Part shown: positions 35,072-43,140 of the stretch, piece after piece | Layout of the letters: every line of letters begins with the position of its first letter | How positions within the stretch are numbered: the stretch's first letter is position 1 | DNA from: Chloroflexota bacterium | Lineage (GTDB): Bacteria > Chloroflexota > Anaerolineae > Anaerolineales > Villigracilaceae | Assembly: GCA_016234485.1 (NCBI GenBank) | Contig: JACRBL010000029.1 | Span: forward strand, 62,001 to 126,000 | DNA: 64,000 bases | Direction of reading: 5' to 3' | Program-made: the position numbers and the translations under genes | Notes under the pieces: generated by a model | Told to the model about the DNA's origin: nothing | Seen by the model: only the letters and a program-made list of their open reading frames with translations | The model's database searches: none

Positions 35072-36859
35072 ATGAAAAAATTTACCATATTTTCCCTACT
35101 CGTCGTTTTGACCATTTCTCTATTCGTTTCGCCTCGTTCCGCTCACGCGGCGGGCAATGTTTATTATGTAGCCACGAACGGAAGCGACAGCGCCTCTGGT
35201 TCGCAAAGTAATCCGTGGAAAACCATTCAGAAGGCGGCCAACGTCGCGAGGGCGGGCGATACGGTGTACGTGCGCGGCGGAAGGTACAATGAAAAGGTCG
35301 TGGTGAAGAACAGCGGCTCGGCTGGGAACTTCATCACGTTTTCCGCGCAACCCGGCGAAACGGTCACGATTGACGTGAGCGGCGTTGATATGACGGAAGA
35401 TATTCAGGGCGGGTTCAACATCAGCGAAATTAGTTATGTACAGGTGATCGGTTTTCGCGTCATCAATTCCAAATCCACGGGCATGGGCGGGTTCGGAATT
35501 GTGTGCTACATGTCTGATCATTGCGTCATTAAAAATAATTACACCTACAACACCTACCACTCCGGTATCATCGTCCGCTCCAGCGCGAACGTGACGGTGG
35601 ACGGCAACGAAGTGGAGCTGGCGAACAACGACGGAAGCCAGGAAATGATTACCATCGCGCGCAGTGAGTTTGTGACGGTGACCAACAATCACGTCCATCA
35701 TGGCGGGCCAGGCAATAATGGCGGCGAAGGCATTGACGTGAAAAACGGCTCGCACGATATTCTGGTGAAGGGCAATCGCGTCCATCACGTTGCGCGCGCG
35801 GGCATCTACGTGGACGCGTACGATGAATACACCTACAATATCACCATCGAGGGCAACTTCGTTTACGCGAACGAGCGCACGGGCATCGCCATTGAAGCGG
35901 AAAACAGCGGCTCGTTGTTGAAGAACGTCTCGATCATCAACAACATCGTTTTTCGCAACATCCGCACGGGCATCATCCTCGGCGATTGGGGCTACGGCCA
36001 TTTGGAAAACATCTTCATCGTCAACAACACCGTCGCGGAAAATGGAATTGGCAACGGGCATGGCGGCATTGGCTTGTGGAACGGACGCGCCAATAACGTA
36101 AAGGTTTTGAACAACATTCTGAGCGGCAACGGCAGTTTCACCCTCGAAGCGCAAGGCACGCCGCTTTCTGAAATCACCATTTCTCACAACCTGTTCGACG
36201 GCTTCCGCAACGGAGGCAACGAAGAGCGCGGGACGAACTACGTGATGGGCGAGGCGGGATTTACCAACGCTTCGGCCTCGGACTTTAGCCTGCTCGCGGC
36301 CTCCCCAGCCATAGACGAAGGGACGGCGACCAACGCCCCCGTCCGCGACATTGCTGGAACGGCGCGTCCCAACGCCGCGGCGCACGACATCGGCGCGTAC
36401 GAATTCAAAGGCTCCGCGCCCCAACCTGAAACGATCCTGGCGAGCAACTTTAACGTCTCCCTCAACGGCTGGAGCAAGACCGGAAACGTGGCGATCAATG
36501 CAATCGCTCCCACGATCGGGGCGCGCAGCGCCAAGATGACTGGCGGCGCGGGCATGAGCCGCGCGATTTCCACACAGGGATATGCCAGCGTCACCCTCGT
36601 TATTTATCTCGGCGCGAAATCCTATGAAAGCGCGGAACAGTTGAAACTCTCGTGGTGGGACGGCGCGACTTGGCGCGTGTTGACCGTAATCCGCGACGGA
36701 ACGGCGCGGGAAAATGCCAAACTCAACAAAATACAAATCAAACTGCCTGCCGCGGCCACCGACAACCCCAACTTTATGCTTCGCATCCAGCAACTCAACG
36801 CCGCCGCGGACGATTTCGGTTACGTGGACGAAGTGAAATTGATCGGAACGCCGAAGTAA
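35072..36859 (+). CDS. Secreted right-handed beta-helix protein (polysaccharide-lyase-like)
   Basis: 595 residues; AAAAAGGTGAT precedes the ATG. Cleavable signal peptide ending SAHAA. Residues ~30-75 match the DUF1565 opening of surface beta-helix proteins (YVATNGSDSASGSQSNPWKTIQKAA). About ten right-handed coils follow (NYTYNTYHSGIIVRSSANVTV, NHVHHGGPGNNGGEGIDVKN, NRVHHVARAGIYVD, NFVYANERTGIAIEAENSG). A C-terminal ~140-residue jelly-roll domain (ASNFNVSLNGWSKTGNVAIN) may bind carbohydrate. It probably degrades or binds an acidic polysaccharide outside the cell. A single-gene unit with its own terminator. Confidence 0.85.
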   Translation: MKKFTIFSLLVVLTISLFVSPRSAHAAGNVYYVATNGSDSASGSQSNPWKTIQKAANVARAGDTVYVRGGRYNEKVVVKNSGSAGNFITFSAQPGETVTIDVSGVDMTEDIQGGFNISEISYVQVIGFRVINSKSTGMGGFGIVCYMSDHCVIKNNYTYNTYHSGIIVRSSANVTVDGNEVELANNDGSQEMITIARSEFVTVTNNHVHHGGPGNNGGEGIDVKNGSHDILVKGNRVHHVARAGIYVDAYDEYTYNITIEGNFVYANERTGIAIEAENSGSLLKNVSIINNIVFRNIRTGIILGDWGYGHLENIFIVNNTVAENGIGNGHGGIGLWNGRANNVKVLNNILSGNGSFTLEAQGTPLSEITISHNLFDGFRNGGNEERGTNYVMGEAGFTNASASDFSLLAASPAIDEGTATNAPVRDIAGTARPNAAAHDIGAYEFKGSAPQPETILASNFNVSLNGWSKTGNVAINAIAPTIGARSAKMTGGAGMSRAISTQGYASVTLVIYLGAKSYESAEQLKLSWWDGATWRVLTVIRDGTARENAKLNKIQIKLPAAATDNPNFMLRIQQLNAAADDFGYVDEVKLIGTPK

Positions 36860-36875
36860 TTTCGTCTGTTTTCAC

Positions 36876-36907
36876 AGCCGTCGCTTTTTGAAGCGGCGGC
36901 TTTTTTA
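36876..36907 (+). terminator. Terminator of the beta-helix gene
   Basis: Stem AGCCGTCGCTT / AAGCGGCGGCT with one G-T pair, followed by T6, 17 bases after the stop. Confidence 0.9.
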
Positions 36908-37005
36908 TTCCGACCAAAACAGTATTAAATCAAGACGAAAGTCACATGACAGAAAGCGCGAAGAAATGCTACACTTTTCGTACATCGTCACTGGAGGCTT
37001 AAATT

Positions 37006-37401
37006 ATGAAACCTGTTACCTGGATGTACGTTGGCGCTGTTGTTCTTCTTCTCATGGCCGCGGCCGGTATTTGCGTTGGAGGCTTCATTCTTCTTGGCGC
37101 TTCTGGTGGGGCACAGGGCGTAACGGGGATTGGAACGGCTGGAATGTGCATCGGCTCCATTGCGCTCATTGGCGGAATTGCGTTGATAGTTCTGGCCGTC
37201 CGTAAAACCAAACAAGAAACTGCCCAGAATATCACCTACAAAGTAGATCTGCCCGGCCAGACCAAGATCGAAGAAGTGAAATGTCGTTCGTGCGGGGGGA
37301 CTCTTTCCGCGAAGGACGTCACGCTCGCCAATGGGGCGCCGATGGTCAATTGTCCGTATTGCCATACGATCTATCAAATGACCGAAGAACCGAAATGGTA
37401 A
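37006..37401 (+). CDS. Two-helix membrane protein with C-terminal zinc ribbon
   Basis: 131 residues; CTGGAGGCTTAAATT precedes the ATG. Membrane helices at ~8-30 and ~45-65, both rich in Gly/Ala. The cytoplasmic tail carries CRSCGG and CPYCHT 19 residues apart, a C-x2-C...C-x2-C ribbon. The function is unknown. It sits 36 bases upstream of the Cys-Ala-tailed membrane protein and is probably in the same transcript, as part of the radical-SAM locus. Confidence 0.75.
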   Translation: MKPVTWMYVGAVVLLLMAAAGICVGGFILLGASGGAQGVTGIGTAGMCIGSIALIGGIALIVLAVRKTKQETAQNITYKVDLPGQTKIEEVKCRSCGGTLSAKDVTLANGAPMVNCPYCHTIYQMTEEPKW

Positions 37402-37421
37402 AACGTTAAACGTTTAACGTT
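37402..37421. repeat. Perfect 20-base palindrome
   Basis: AACGTTAAACGTTTAACGTT equals its own reverse complement and is followed by another CAACGTT. It begins at the stop of the zinc-ribbon gene and ends just before the ribosome-binding site of the next gene. It may be a regulator-binding dyad or a repeat. Confidence 0.7.
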
Positions 37422-37437
37422 CAACGTTGGAGGCAAC

Positions 37438-39105
37438 ATGAAACGAATCCTTGCAATTATTTTCATCCTTCTCTTCGCGATAATAATCGTCTCCCCCGTC
37501 GCCGCGCAGGGCGATTATTACTTCGCGGTGGAAAGCGAAGTGGTCAACGTCTACTACAACGCGGATGGGACGATGTCGCTGGATTACCTGCTTGTATTTG
37601 TTAACCAGCCTGGCGCGCACGTCATTGATTATGTGGACATGGGCATGCCCAACTACAACTTTTCCATGTCCACTGTCACGGCGGAAGTGAACGGGGTTCC
37701 GGTGTCCGCGTCGGAGAGCGATTACGCGGGAAACGGCTCGGGTTTCGCGGTCGTTTTGGGCGGGCAGTCCATCCAGCCGGGTCAGAGAGGAACCGTACAC
37801 GTTAACGTCGGCAAGATCACAGACGTCCTCCATCCCGATGACGATGACGAACTCTACGCATCGGCGGTCTTTGTCCCCACGTATTTCGGCTCGCAATATG
37901 TGACGGGTTCCACCGACCTGACCATGATCTTCCACCTGCCGCCAGGAATCAGCCCCGAGGAGCCGCGCTGGCACGCCGCGCCCTCTGGCTTCCCCGCCGA
38001 ACCCGAAGCGGGACACGACGGCGAGGGACGCGTTTTCTACAAGTGGCGCAATCCCGCCGCCAGCATGTCGGATCGCTACACTTTTGGCGCGTCGTTCCCG
38101 CGCGCGTTCGTTCCCGCGGATGCGATTTACACGCCTCCGCCCGCGCCGATGTTCAACTTTAATTTCGACGATGCCATTCCCTTTATCTTCATGTGTTGTT
38201 TCGGCTTCTTCTTTTTTGGAATGCCGATCATGAACGCGGTCAACGCCAACCGCAGGAAGTTGAAATACCTGCCGCCGCGCATCGCCATTGAGGGACACGG
38301 CATCAAGCGCGGACTGACGGCGGTGGAGGCCGCCATCCTGATGGAACAGCCGCTCGACAAGGTGATGACGATGATCCTGTTCGGCGTGGTGAAGAAAGAC
38401 GCCGCCGAAGTGACGAAACGCGATCCGCTCGAACTCGCGTTCGCGAAGGAACAGCCCGCCGAGTTGCATCAATACGAAAAGGATTTCCTGAAAGCCTTTG
38501 GCGAGAAGGATGCCGCGCCGCGCCGCAAACTTTTGCAGGATATGACCATCGCCCTCGTGCGCTCGGTTTCGGACAAGATGAAAGGTTTCAGCCGCAAGGA
38601 AACAGCGGACTATTACAAGAGCATCATGGAGCGCGCCTGGACGCAGGTGGAAGCCGCCGACACGCCCGAAGTGAAGAGCCAGAAATTCGACGAGAATCTC
38701 GAATGGACAATGCTCGACAAGGATTACGACGACCGTACCCGCCGCACGATGAGCGGCCCCGTCTACATGCCGCGCTGGTGGGGACATTACGACCCGCGCT
38801 ATTCCACCAGCCGCCCCATCGTCTCATCTGGCGGAGGCAAGGTGGGCGTCCCCGCGAGTGGGGGAGGTGCCAAGTCCCTGCCTGGCGCGGACTTTGCTGC
38901 GTCCATCGTGACGGGTGTGCAGGGCTTCTCCAGCAAGGTGCTGGGCAATGTCCAATCGTTCACTGAAAAAGTGACAGGCACGACCAACCCGCCTCCGAAA
39001 GTCACATCTTCGGGTTCCCGAGGCGGTGGCGGCGGCGGACGTTCCTGCGCCTGCGCGTGTGCCTGCGCGGGTTGCGCGTGTGCGTGCGCGGGAGGGGGTA
39101 GGTAA
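37438..39105 (+). CDS. DUF2207-like membrane protein with alternating Cys-Ala C-terminal tail
   Basis: 555 residues; TTGGAGGCAAC precedes the ATG. Signal peptide to ~QG at 24. An extracytoplasmic beta-rich domain (~25-225) resembles DUF2207 N-terminal regions (VESEVVNVYYNADGTMSLDYLL). Membrane helix FIFMCCFGFFFFGMPIMNAV spans ~242-262. A cytoplasmic helical domain (~270-470) contains LPPRIAIEGHGIKRGLTAVEAAILM. After a Gly/Ser linker it ends in CACACACAGCACACAGGG plus Arg. The tail has eight cysteines alternating with Ala. Such a tail could bind metal, form disulfides or be modified; the next gene is a radical SAM/SPASM enzyme. Confidence 0.85.
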   Translation: MKRILAIIFILLFAIIIVSPVAAQGDYYFAVESEVVNVYYNADGTMSLDYLLVFVNQPGAHVIDYVDMGMPNYNFSMSTVTAEVNGVPVSASESDYAGNGSGFAVVLGGQSIQPGQRGTVHVNVGKITDVLHPDDDDELYASAVFVPTYFGSQYVTGSTDLTMIFHLPPGISPEEPRWHAAPSGFPAEPEAGHDGEGRVFYKWRNPAASMSDRYTFGASFPRAFVPADAIYTPPPAPMFNFNFDDAIPFIFMCCFGFFFFGMPIMNAVNANRRKLKYLPPRIAIEGHGIKRGLTAVEAAILMEQPLDKVMTMILFGVVKKDAAEVTKRDPLELAFAKEQPAELHQYEKDFLKAFGEKDAAPRRKLLQDMTIALVRSVSDKMKGFSRKETADYYKSIMERAWTQVEAADTPEVKSQKFDENLEWTMLDKDYDDRTRRTMSGPVYMPRWWGHYDPRYSTSRPIVSSGGGKVGVPASGGGAKSLPGADFAASIVTGVQGFSSKVLGNVQSFTEKVTGTTNPPPKVTSSGSRGGGGGGRSCACACACAGCACACAGGGR

Positions 39106-39187
39106 TTGGTGAGGAGGATCAGTCATCCGTTTGATTGCGAGCAGTTAAACTGCGAGCCGTCAGTAATGTTCAATTTAAAGGTGAATC

Positions 39188-40537
39188 ATGTTATTCGACT
39201 CTCTTTTCAATCGTAAATCGGAAATCGCAAATCCAAAATCGGGTTTGTATCACTACGCCCGCAAAAACGAGTTTGAGAAGGCGCGCATTCACTTGCGCGT
39301 GGACGCGGACGGCAACGGCACGCTCATCGTCAATGCCAACCGCGTGATGCACCTTAATCCCACCGCGGCATTGATGGCGTGGATGGTGTTGGAAGGAAAG
39401 ACAAAAGAGGAAAGCGTAAAGTCATTGACTTCTCGCTACGCGATTTCAAAGCGTCAAGCCGATGCTGACTTGTCCTCCTTCAACTTCCAGCTCGAAGAAT
39501 TGCTCCGTCCCGATGGCTATTGCCCCGTCCACGAACTTGAACTCGATACCACCATGCCGTTCAGCGCGCGTCCGTCCGCGCCCTATCGCATGGACTTGGC
39601 GCTCACCTATCGGTGCAACAACGATTGCGCGCACTGCTACAACGCCCGCGAGCGCAACTTCCCCGAACTGACCACCGAACAGTGGAAGAACATCCTCGAT
39701 CAACTCTGGGCGTTGGGCGTGCCGCATATCGTCTTCACAGGCGGCGAAGCGACCCTGCGCGATGACCTGCCCGAACTCATCCACCACGCCGAGTCGAACG
39801 GACAGATCACGGGACTCAACACAAACGCCCGCCGCCTCGCGGACGCGCGCTACGTCCAACGTCTCGTGGACGCGGGACTCGATCACGTCCAGGTCACGGT
39901 CGAATCCTGCGACGAGCAAATCCACGATGAGATGATGCGTCTGAACGGCGCCTTCAAGCAAACCATCGCGGGCTTGAAAAACGCGTTGGCGACCAAACTC
40001 TACGTGATGACCAACACCACCATGTTGCGGACGAACGTCCACAAGATCCCCGAGACGCTCGATTTCCTGGCCGAAATCGGAGTCCCTACCATCGGACTCA
40101 ACGCCCTCATCTACTCGGGCAACGGCCTGACCGTTGGGACGGGTCTGCGCGAAAGTGAGTTACAGCCCATCCTCGATGTCGCCACGCAAAAGACCGCCGA
40201 GCGCGGACAACGCCTCATCTGGTACACGCCCACGCAATACTGCGAGTTCGATCCGACCGCCAGCAATCTCGGCGTGAAAGGATGCACTGCCGCGCTTTAC
40301 AGCATGTGCATCGAATCGAACGGGAACGTCCTGCCCTGCCAATCCTATTACACGCCTGTCGGCAACTTCCTGACCGACTCGTGGGACTCGATCTGGAATC
40401 ACAAACTGTCCACGCAGTTGCGCGAGCGGCAGGGACTCCCGTCGAAGTGCGAAGGATGCCCCGTCGTGGCGGAATGTGGCGGAGGCTGTCCGCTCAAGTT
40501 CGAGGAGAATCTCATTCCGCTGGAGATGGCCGCATGA
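39188..40537 (+). CDS. PqqD-fused radical SAM/SPASM enzyme
   Basis: 449 residues; AAAGGTGAATC precedes the ATG. Residues ~15-105 form a PqqD-like peptide-recognition domain (IHLRVDADGNGTLIVNANRVMHLNPTAA, in two strands). The radical-SAM core begins at ~135 with C143-x3-C147-x2-C150 (YRCNNDCAHCYN) and FTGGEATLRDD. The C-terminal SPASM region has cysteines in KGCTAALYSMC, VLPCQSYY and CEGCPVVAECGGGCP for auxiliary clusters. This architecture is typical of enzymes that modify peptides or protein tails. Its stop overlaps the start of the PAS gene, and the Cys-Ala-tailed protein gene lies upstream. Confidence 0.92.
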   Translation: MLFDSLFNRKSEIANPKSGLYHYARKNEFEKARIHLRVDADGNGTLIVNANRVMHLNPTAALMAWMVLEGKTKEESVKSLTSRYAISKRQADADLSSFNFQLEELLRPDGYCPVHELELDTTMPFSARPSAPYRMDLALTYRCNNDCAHCYNARERNFPELTTEQWKNILDQLWALGVPHIVFTGGEATLRDDLPELIHHAESNGQITGLNTNARRLADARYVQRLVDAGLDHVQVTVESCDEQIHDEMMRLNGAFKQTIAGLKNALATKLYVMTNTTMLRTNVHKIPETLDFLAEIGVPTIGLNALIYSGNGLTVGTGLRESELQPILDVATQKTAERGQRLIWYTPTQYCEFDPTASNLGVKGCTAALYSMCIESNGNVLPCQSYYTPVGNFLTDSWDSIWNHKLSTQLRERQGLPSKCEGCPVVAECGGGCPLKFEENLIPLEMAA

Positions 40538-40878
40538 ACGAACACGAATGGATTCAAGAATTCCCCGCCGCGATCACCGTTTGCGACGCGGAGGGCATCA
40601 TCCTTGAAATGAACGACAAAGCCGCCAAAACCTTCGCGGCCGATGGCGGACGAAAACTGATCGGCTCGAACATGCTCGATTGCCATCCTGAACCCGCCCG
40701 CACGAAGACCGAACGCCTGCTTGCATCCCGTGAGCGGAACGTCTACACCATCGAAAAGAACGGCGTGAAGAAAATGATCTATCAAAGCCCGTGGTACAAA
40801 AACGGCGAATACGCGGGCTTCGTGGAACTCTCACTCGAAATTCCCTTTGGCGACCTGCCCCACTTCGTCCGCTCCTGA
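40534..40878 (+). CDS. Single PAS-domain protein
   Basis: 114 residues. The ATG at 40534 overlaps the TGA of the radical-SAM gene (ATGA), showing translational coupling. Motifs: FPAAITVCDAEGIILEMNDKAAKTFA, GSNMLDCHPEPARTKTERLL (a His in the PAS pocket), VYTIEKNGVKKMIYQSPWYKNGEYAGFVELS. The CHPE segment resembles haem- or flavin-binding small PAS proteins, though no cofactor can be assigned. It may sense redox or oxygen for the oxygen-sensitive partner enzyme (inference). Confidence 0.82.
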   Translation: MNEHEWIQEFPAAITVCDAEGIILEMNDKAAKTFAADGGRKLIGSNMLDCHPEPARTKTERLLASRERNVYTIEKNGVKKMIYQSPWYKNGEYAGFVELSLEIPFGDLPHFVRS

Positions 40879-40905
40879 CCATCCGACTAGCCGACTACCC
40901 GACTA

Positions 40906-41913
40906 ATGGACCTCACCTACCTCCTCGCCTTCCCCGATCCCAGCGAAGATAATACTCCGCCTGTGGAGACATTCAAAGGTTGGAAAGACGCGCCCTACTT
41001 CCAGCCCGTGGATATTGAGGTGGTGAATCTCGGCGAAGAGACGCTCGTCATCGAGGGCTTTGCCGTACAGGTGACGCGTCATCGTTACGACAACCGCGTC
41101 CAAATGATCGAGTGCCGCTACAGCATGAAAGAGCCGTTCGCCGATTCGGCCATGAAAGACCGCGCCAAAATCCAGGCCGCGTTGCAAAGCCGCTTCATTC
41201 CGACAGACTTTCGCCAGAGAGCGCTTTTTGAAGAATATTCCATCCTGCTGGCGGATGACGTTAAACCCAACCCCGACAAGTGGATCGAAAAGAACGCGCG
41301 TGACCTGGCGCGCTTCATCCGCTCCCAGCGCGAAACCTTCGACCCTGGCGAGATCAGCGAAATCCTGTCCTCGCGCACGCGCTACTCCGCCAACGAACTC
41401 ACCCTCGTGGATTGGGAGGGCGCGGTCATCATCGCGCCCGAGGGCGATTTTCAATCAGACATTGCCCTGCTGAAGATCGGCAACTACCAACTTCTGCGTT
41501 ACCGCATGTTGGATGAGTCGCTCGAAACCATCCTCGACCAGATCAACGCCGAGTTCCTCCAAAACAAAAAACGGCCGCTTCGCCCTGGCCCCACGCGCGC
41601 CACCGTCCGCAAGATCGTCCAACACCGCCTCGAAGTGATGCTCGATTTCGAGCGCGCCGAACAAAACCTGCTGCTCATCGGCGATTGGTACACCGCCAAA
41701 CTTTACGAAGCCATCCGCAGTGAACTTTATTTGGAAGATTGGATGTCCGCCGTCCGCGCCAAATTGGACAACCTCGAACGCCTGATCTCAACCATTCAGG
41801 AAAACCTCTCCCTCACCTGGAGCGGCCTGCTCGAAAACGTCCAACTCGCGGGTTGGATCATCCTCCTCGTTGGATACTTCATCCTGTTCTTCATTCAAGA
41901 CCTCGCCCCATAA
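40906..41913 (+). CDS. C-terminally anchored membrane protein, RMD1/DUF155-like layout
   Basis: 335 residues; no ribosome-binding site is visible, but it sits 28 bases after the PAS gene. A soluble alpha/beta region (~1-250) precedes a predicted coiled coil (~262-300: LEDWMSAVRAKLDNLERLISTIQENL) and a single C-terminal helix (LAGWIILLVGYFILFFI). Features such as IAPEGDFQSDIALLKIGNYQLLRYRMLDES, then a coiled coil and one helix at the very end, recall RMD1/YagE (DUF155) proteins, but the match is only in layout. It probably faces the cytoplasm, tethered to the membrane. Confidence 0.6.
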   Translation: MDLTYLLAFPDPSEDNTPPVETFKGWKDAPYFQPVDIEVVNLGEETLVIEGFAVQVTRHRYDNRVQMIECRYSMKEPFADSAMKDRAKIQAALQSRFIPTDFRQRALFEEYSILLADDVKPNPDKWIEKNARDLARFIRSQRETFDPGEISEILSSRTRYSANELTLVDWEGAVIIAPEGDFQSDIALLKIGNYQLLRYRMLDESLETILDQINAEFLQNKKRPLRPGPTRATVRKIVQHRLEVMLDFERAEQNLLLIGDWYTAKLYEAIRSELYLEDWMSAVRAKLDNLERLISTIQENLSLTWSGLLENVQLAGWIILLVGYFILFFIQDLAP

Positions 41914-41921
41914 TTTTGTAA

Positions 41922-41965
41922 CGCAAGTCTCCGACTTGCGATGGAACGCAAATTGCCAATTTGCG
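41922..41965. repeat. Two adjacent short hairpins
   Basis: CGCAAGTC/GACTTGCG (41922-41940) is followed by CGCAAATTG/CAATTTGCG (41947-41965). They fill the space before the degenerate radical-SAM gene and may shape the mRNA. Confidence 0.75.
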
Positions 41966-41976
41966 AAGGAGTCAAC

Positions 41977-43119
41977 ATGAAAATCTTCAACCGCCTCGCC
42001 GACCAATTCAAAAAAGTCCAGCCCCTGCCCGCGGGACTCTATCACATGCAGGCCGATGAAAAGCCGCTTCGCATCCACCTCCGACTGCGCGACGATGGCT
42101 CTGGCCTGCTCATCCTCAACGCCTCCACCGTTTTGCAACTCAACCCCACCGCGGCCGAATACGCCTATCACTACATCAAAGGGACTCCCGCCGCCGACGT
42201 GGCAAAAGAGATTGCCGCGCGTTATCGCATCGGGAACGCCCAGGCGCTGGAAGACTATTCCGACTTTGCCGACCGACTCCAAACCCTGATCGAAACGCCC
42301 GACCTCGACCCCGTTACCTTCCTGGACTTTGAGCGGGTCGCGCCCCATTCGGCCGATCTCTCCGCCCCGCTTCGCATTGACTGCGCGTTGACGTACCGCG
42401 TCCCCGCCGGGACCCAACCCGACGCGGCCCCCACCAAACGCGTGGACCGCGAACTGTCCACGGACGAATGGCGCGCCATCCTGGACAAAGCCTGGGGCGC
42501 GGGCATCCCGCACGTCACTTTCACGGGCGGCGAACCCACCCTGCGCGATGACCTGCCCCAGCTCATCGCCCACGCCGAAAAACTCGGCATGGTCTGCGGC
42601 CTGCTCACAGACGGCGCCGCGCTCGCGAAGAAAAAAACCCTCGACGAATTGTTGCAGACTGGCCTCGACCACATTCTGCTCACCCTCCATCCCAATGACG
42701 CCGACGCGTGGAAGGCCATCAAACTCATCCTCGCCGCCGACGTGTTCGTCACCGTCCATCTCACCGTCAACAAAGCCATCGCCAAAGACGGCGAAAGGAT
42801 CGTGGAGAAACTTGCCGATGCGGGCGTCCAAAATCTCTCGCTCAGCGCGCCCGATAAAAAATTCCTCGGCGACATGCTTGCCATCCAACAACGCGCCAGC
42901 GAACTCGACCTCACCCTGCGCTGGGACTTGCCCGTGCCATACTCCGAATCTAATCCCGCGGCCTACGAAACCGAAGATGACAACGTCCCCGCGGGCGCGG
43001 GCCGCGCCTGGCTCTACGTGGAACCCGATGGCGACGTCCTCCCCGCCCAGGGCGAAGCGGACAAAGCGATGGGAAATATGTTGAACGATCCGTGGGAGAA
43101 AATATTTGCCGCCAAATAA
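41977..43119 (+). CDS. Degenerate radical SAM paralogue with PqqD-like domain, all cluster cysteines lost
   Basis: 380 residues from ATG 41977 with GAAGGAGTCAAC upstream. The N-terminal PqqD-like domain (IHLRLRDDGSGLLILNAST, VLQLNPTAAEYAYHYI) and barrel phrase VTFTGGEPTLRDDLPQLIAHAEKLG closely follow the active enzyme at 39188. The cluster loop reads YRVPAGTQPDAAPTKRV instead of CxxxCxxC, and the SPASM region is cut to AWLYVEPDGDVLPAQGE with no cysteine. Only one or two isolated cysteines remain. It cannot hold a radical-SAM cluster. A substrate-binding or scaffolding partner of the active paralogue is the likely role. Confidence 0.88.
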   Translation: MKIFNRLADQFKKVQPLPAGLYHMQADEKPLRIHLRLRDDGSGLLILNASTVLQLNPTAAEYAYHYIKGTPAADVAKEIAARYRIGNAQALEDYSDFADRLQTLIETPDLDPVTFLDFERVAPHSADLSAPLRIDCALTYRVPAGTQPDAAPTKRVDRELSTDEWRAILDKAWGAGIPHVTFTGGEPTLRDDLPQLIAHAEKLGMVCGLLTDGAALAKKKTLDELLQTGLDHILLTLHPNDADAWKAIKLILAADVFVTVHLTVNKAIAKDGERIVEKLADAGVQNLSLSAPDKKFLGDMLAIQQRASELDLTLRWDLPVPYSESNPAAYETEDDNVPAGAGRAWLYVEPDGDVLPAQGEADKAMGNMLNDPWEKIFAAK

Positions 43120-43140
43120 AATGGCGACATTATCCAACGC

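Noticed and set aside
35120..36793. Long open frame (557 residues) on the strand opposite the beta-helix gene
   Set aside because: It is composed of low-information Arg/Val/Asp/His-rich sequence that mirrors the beta-helix codons, has no start signals, and the plus-strand gene has a signal peptide, family motifs and a terminator.
41788..43137. 449-residue frame opposite the degenerate radical-SAM gene
   Set aside because: Gly/Val/Phe-rich antisense sequence with no motif. The plus strand aligns with the active radical-SAM paralogue over its length.
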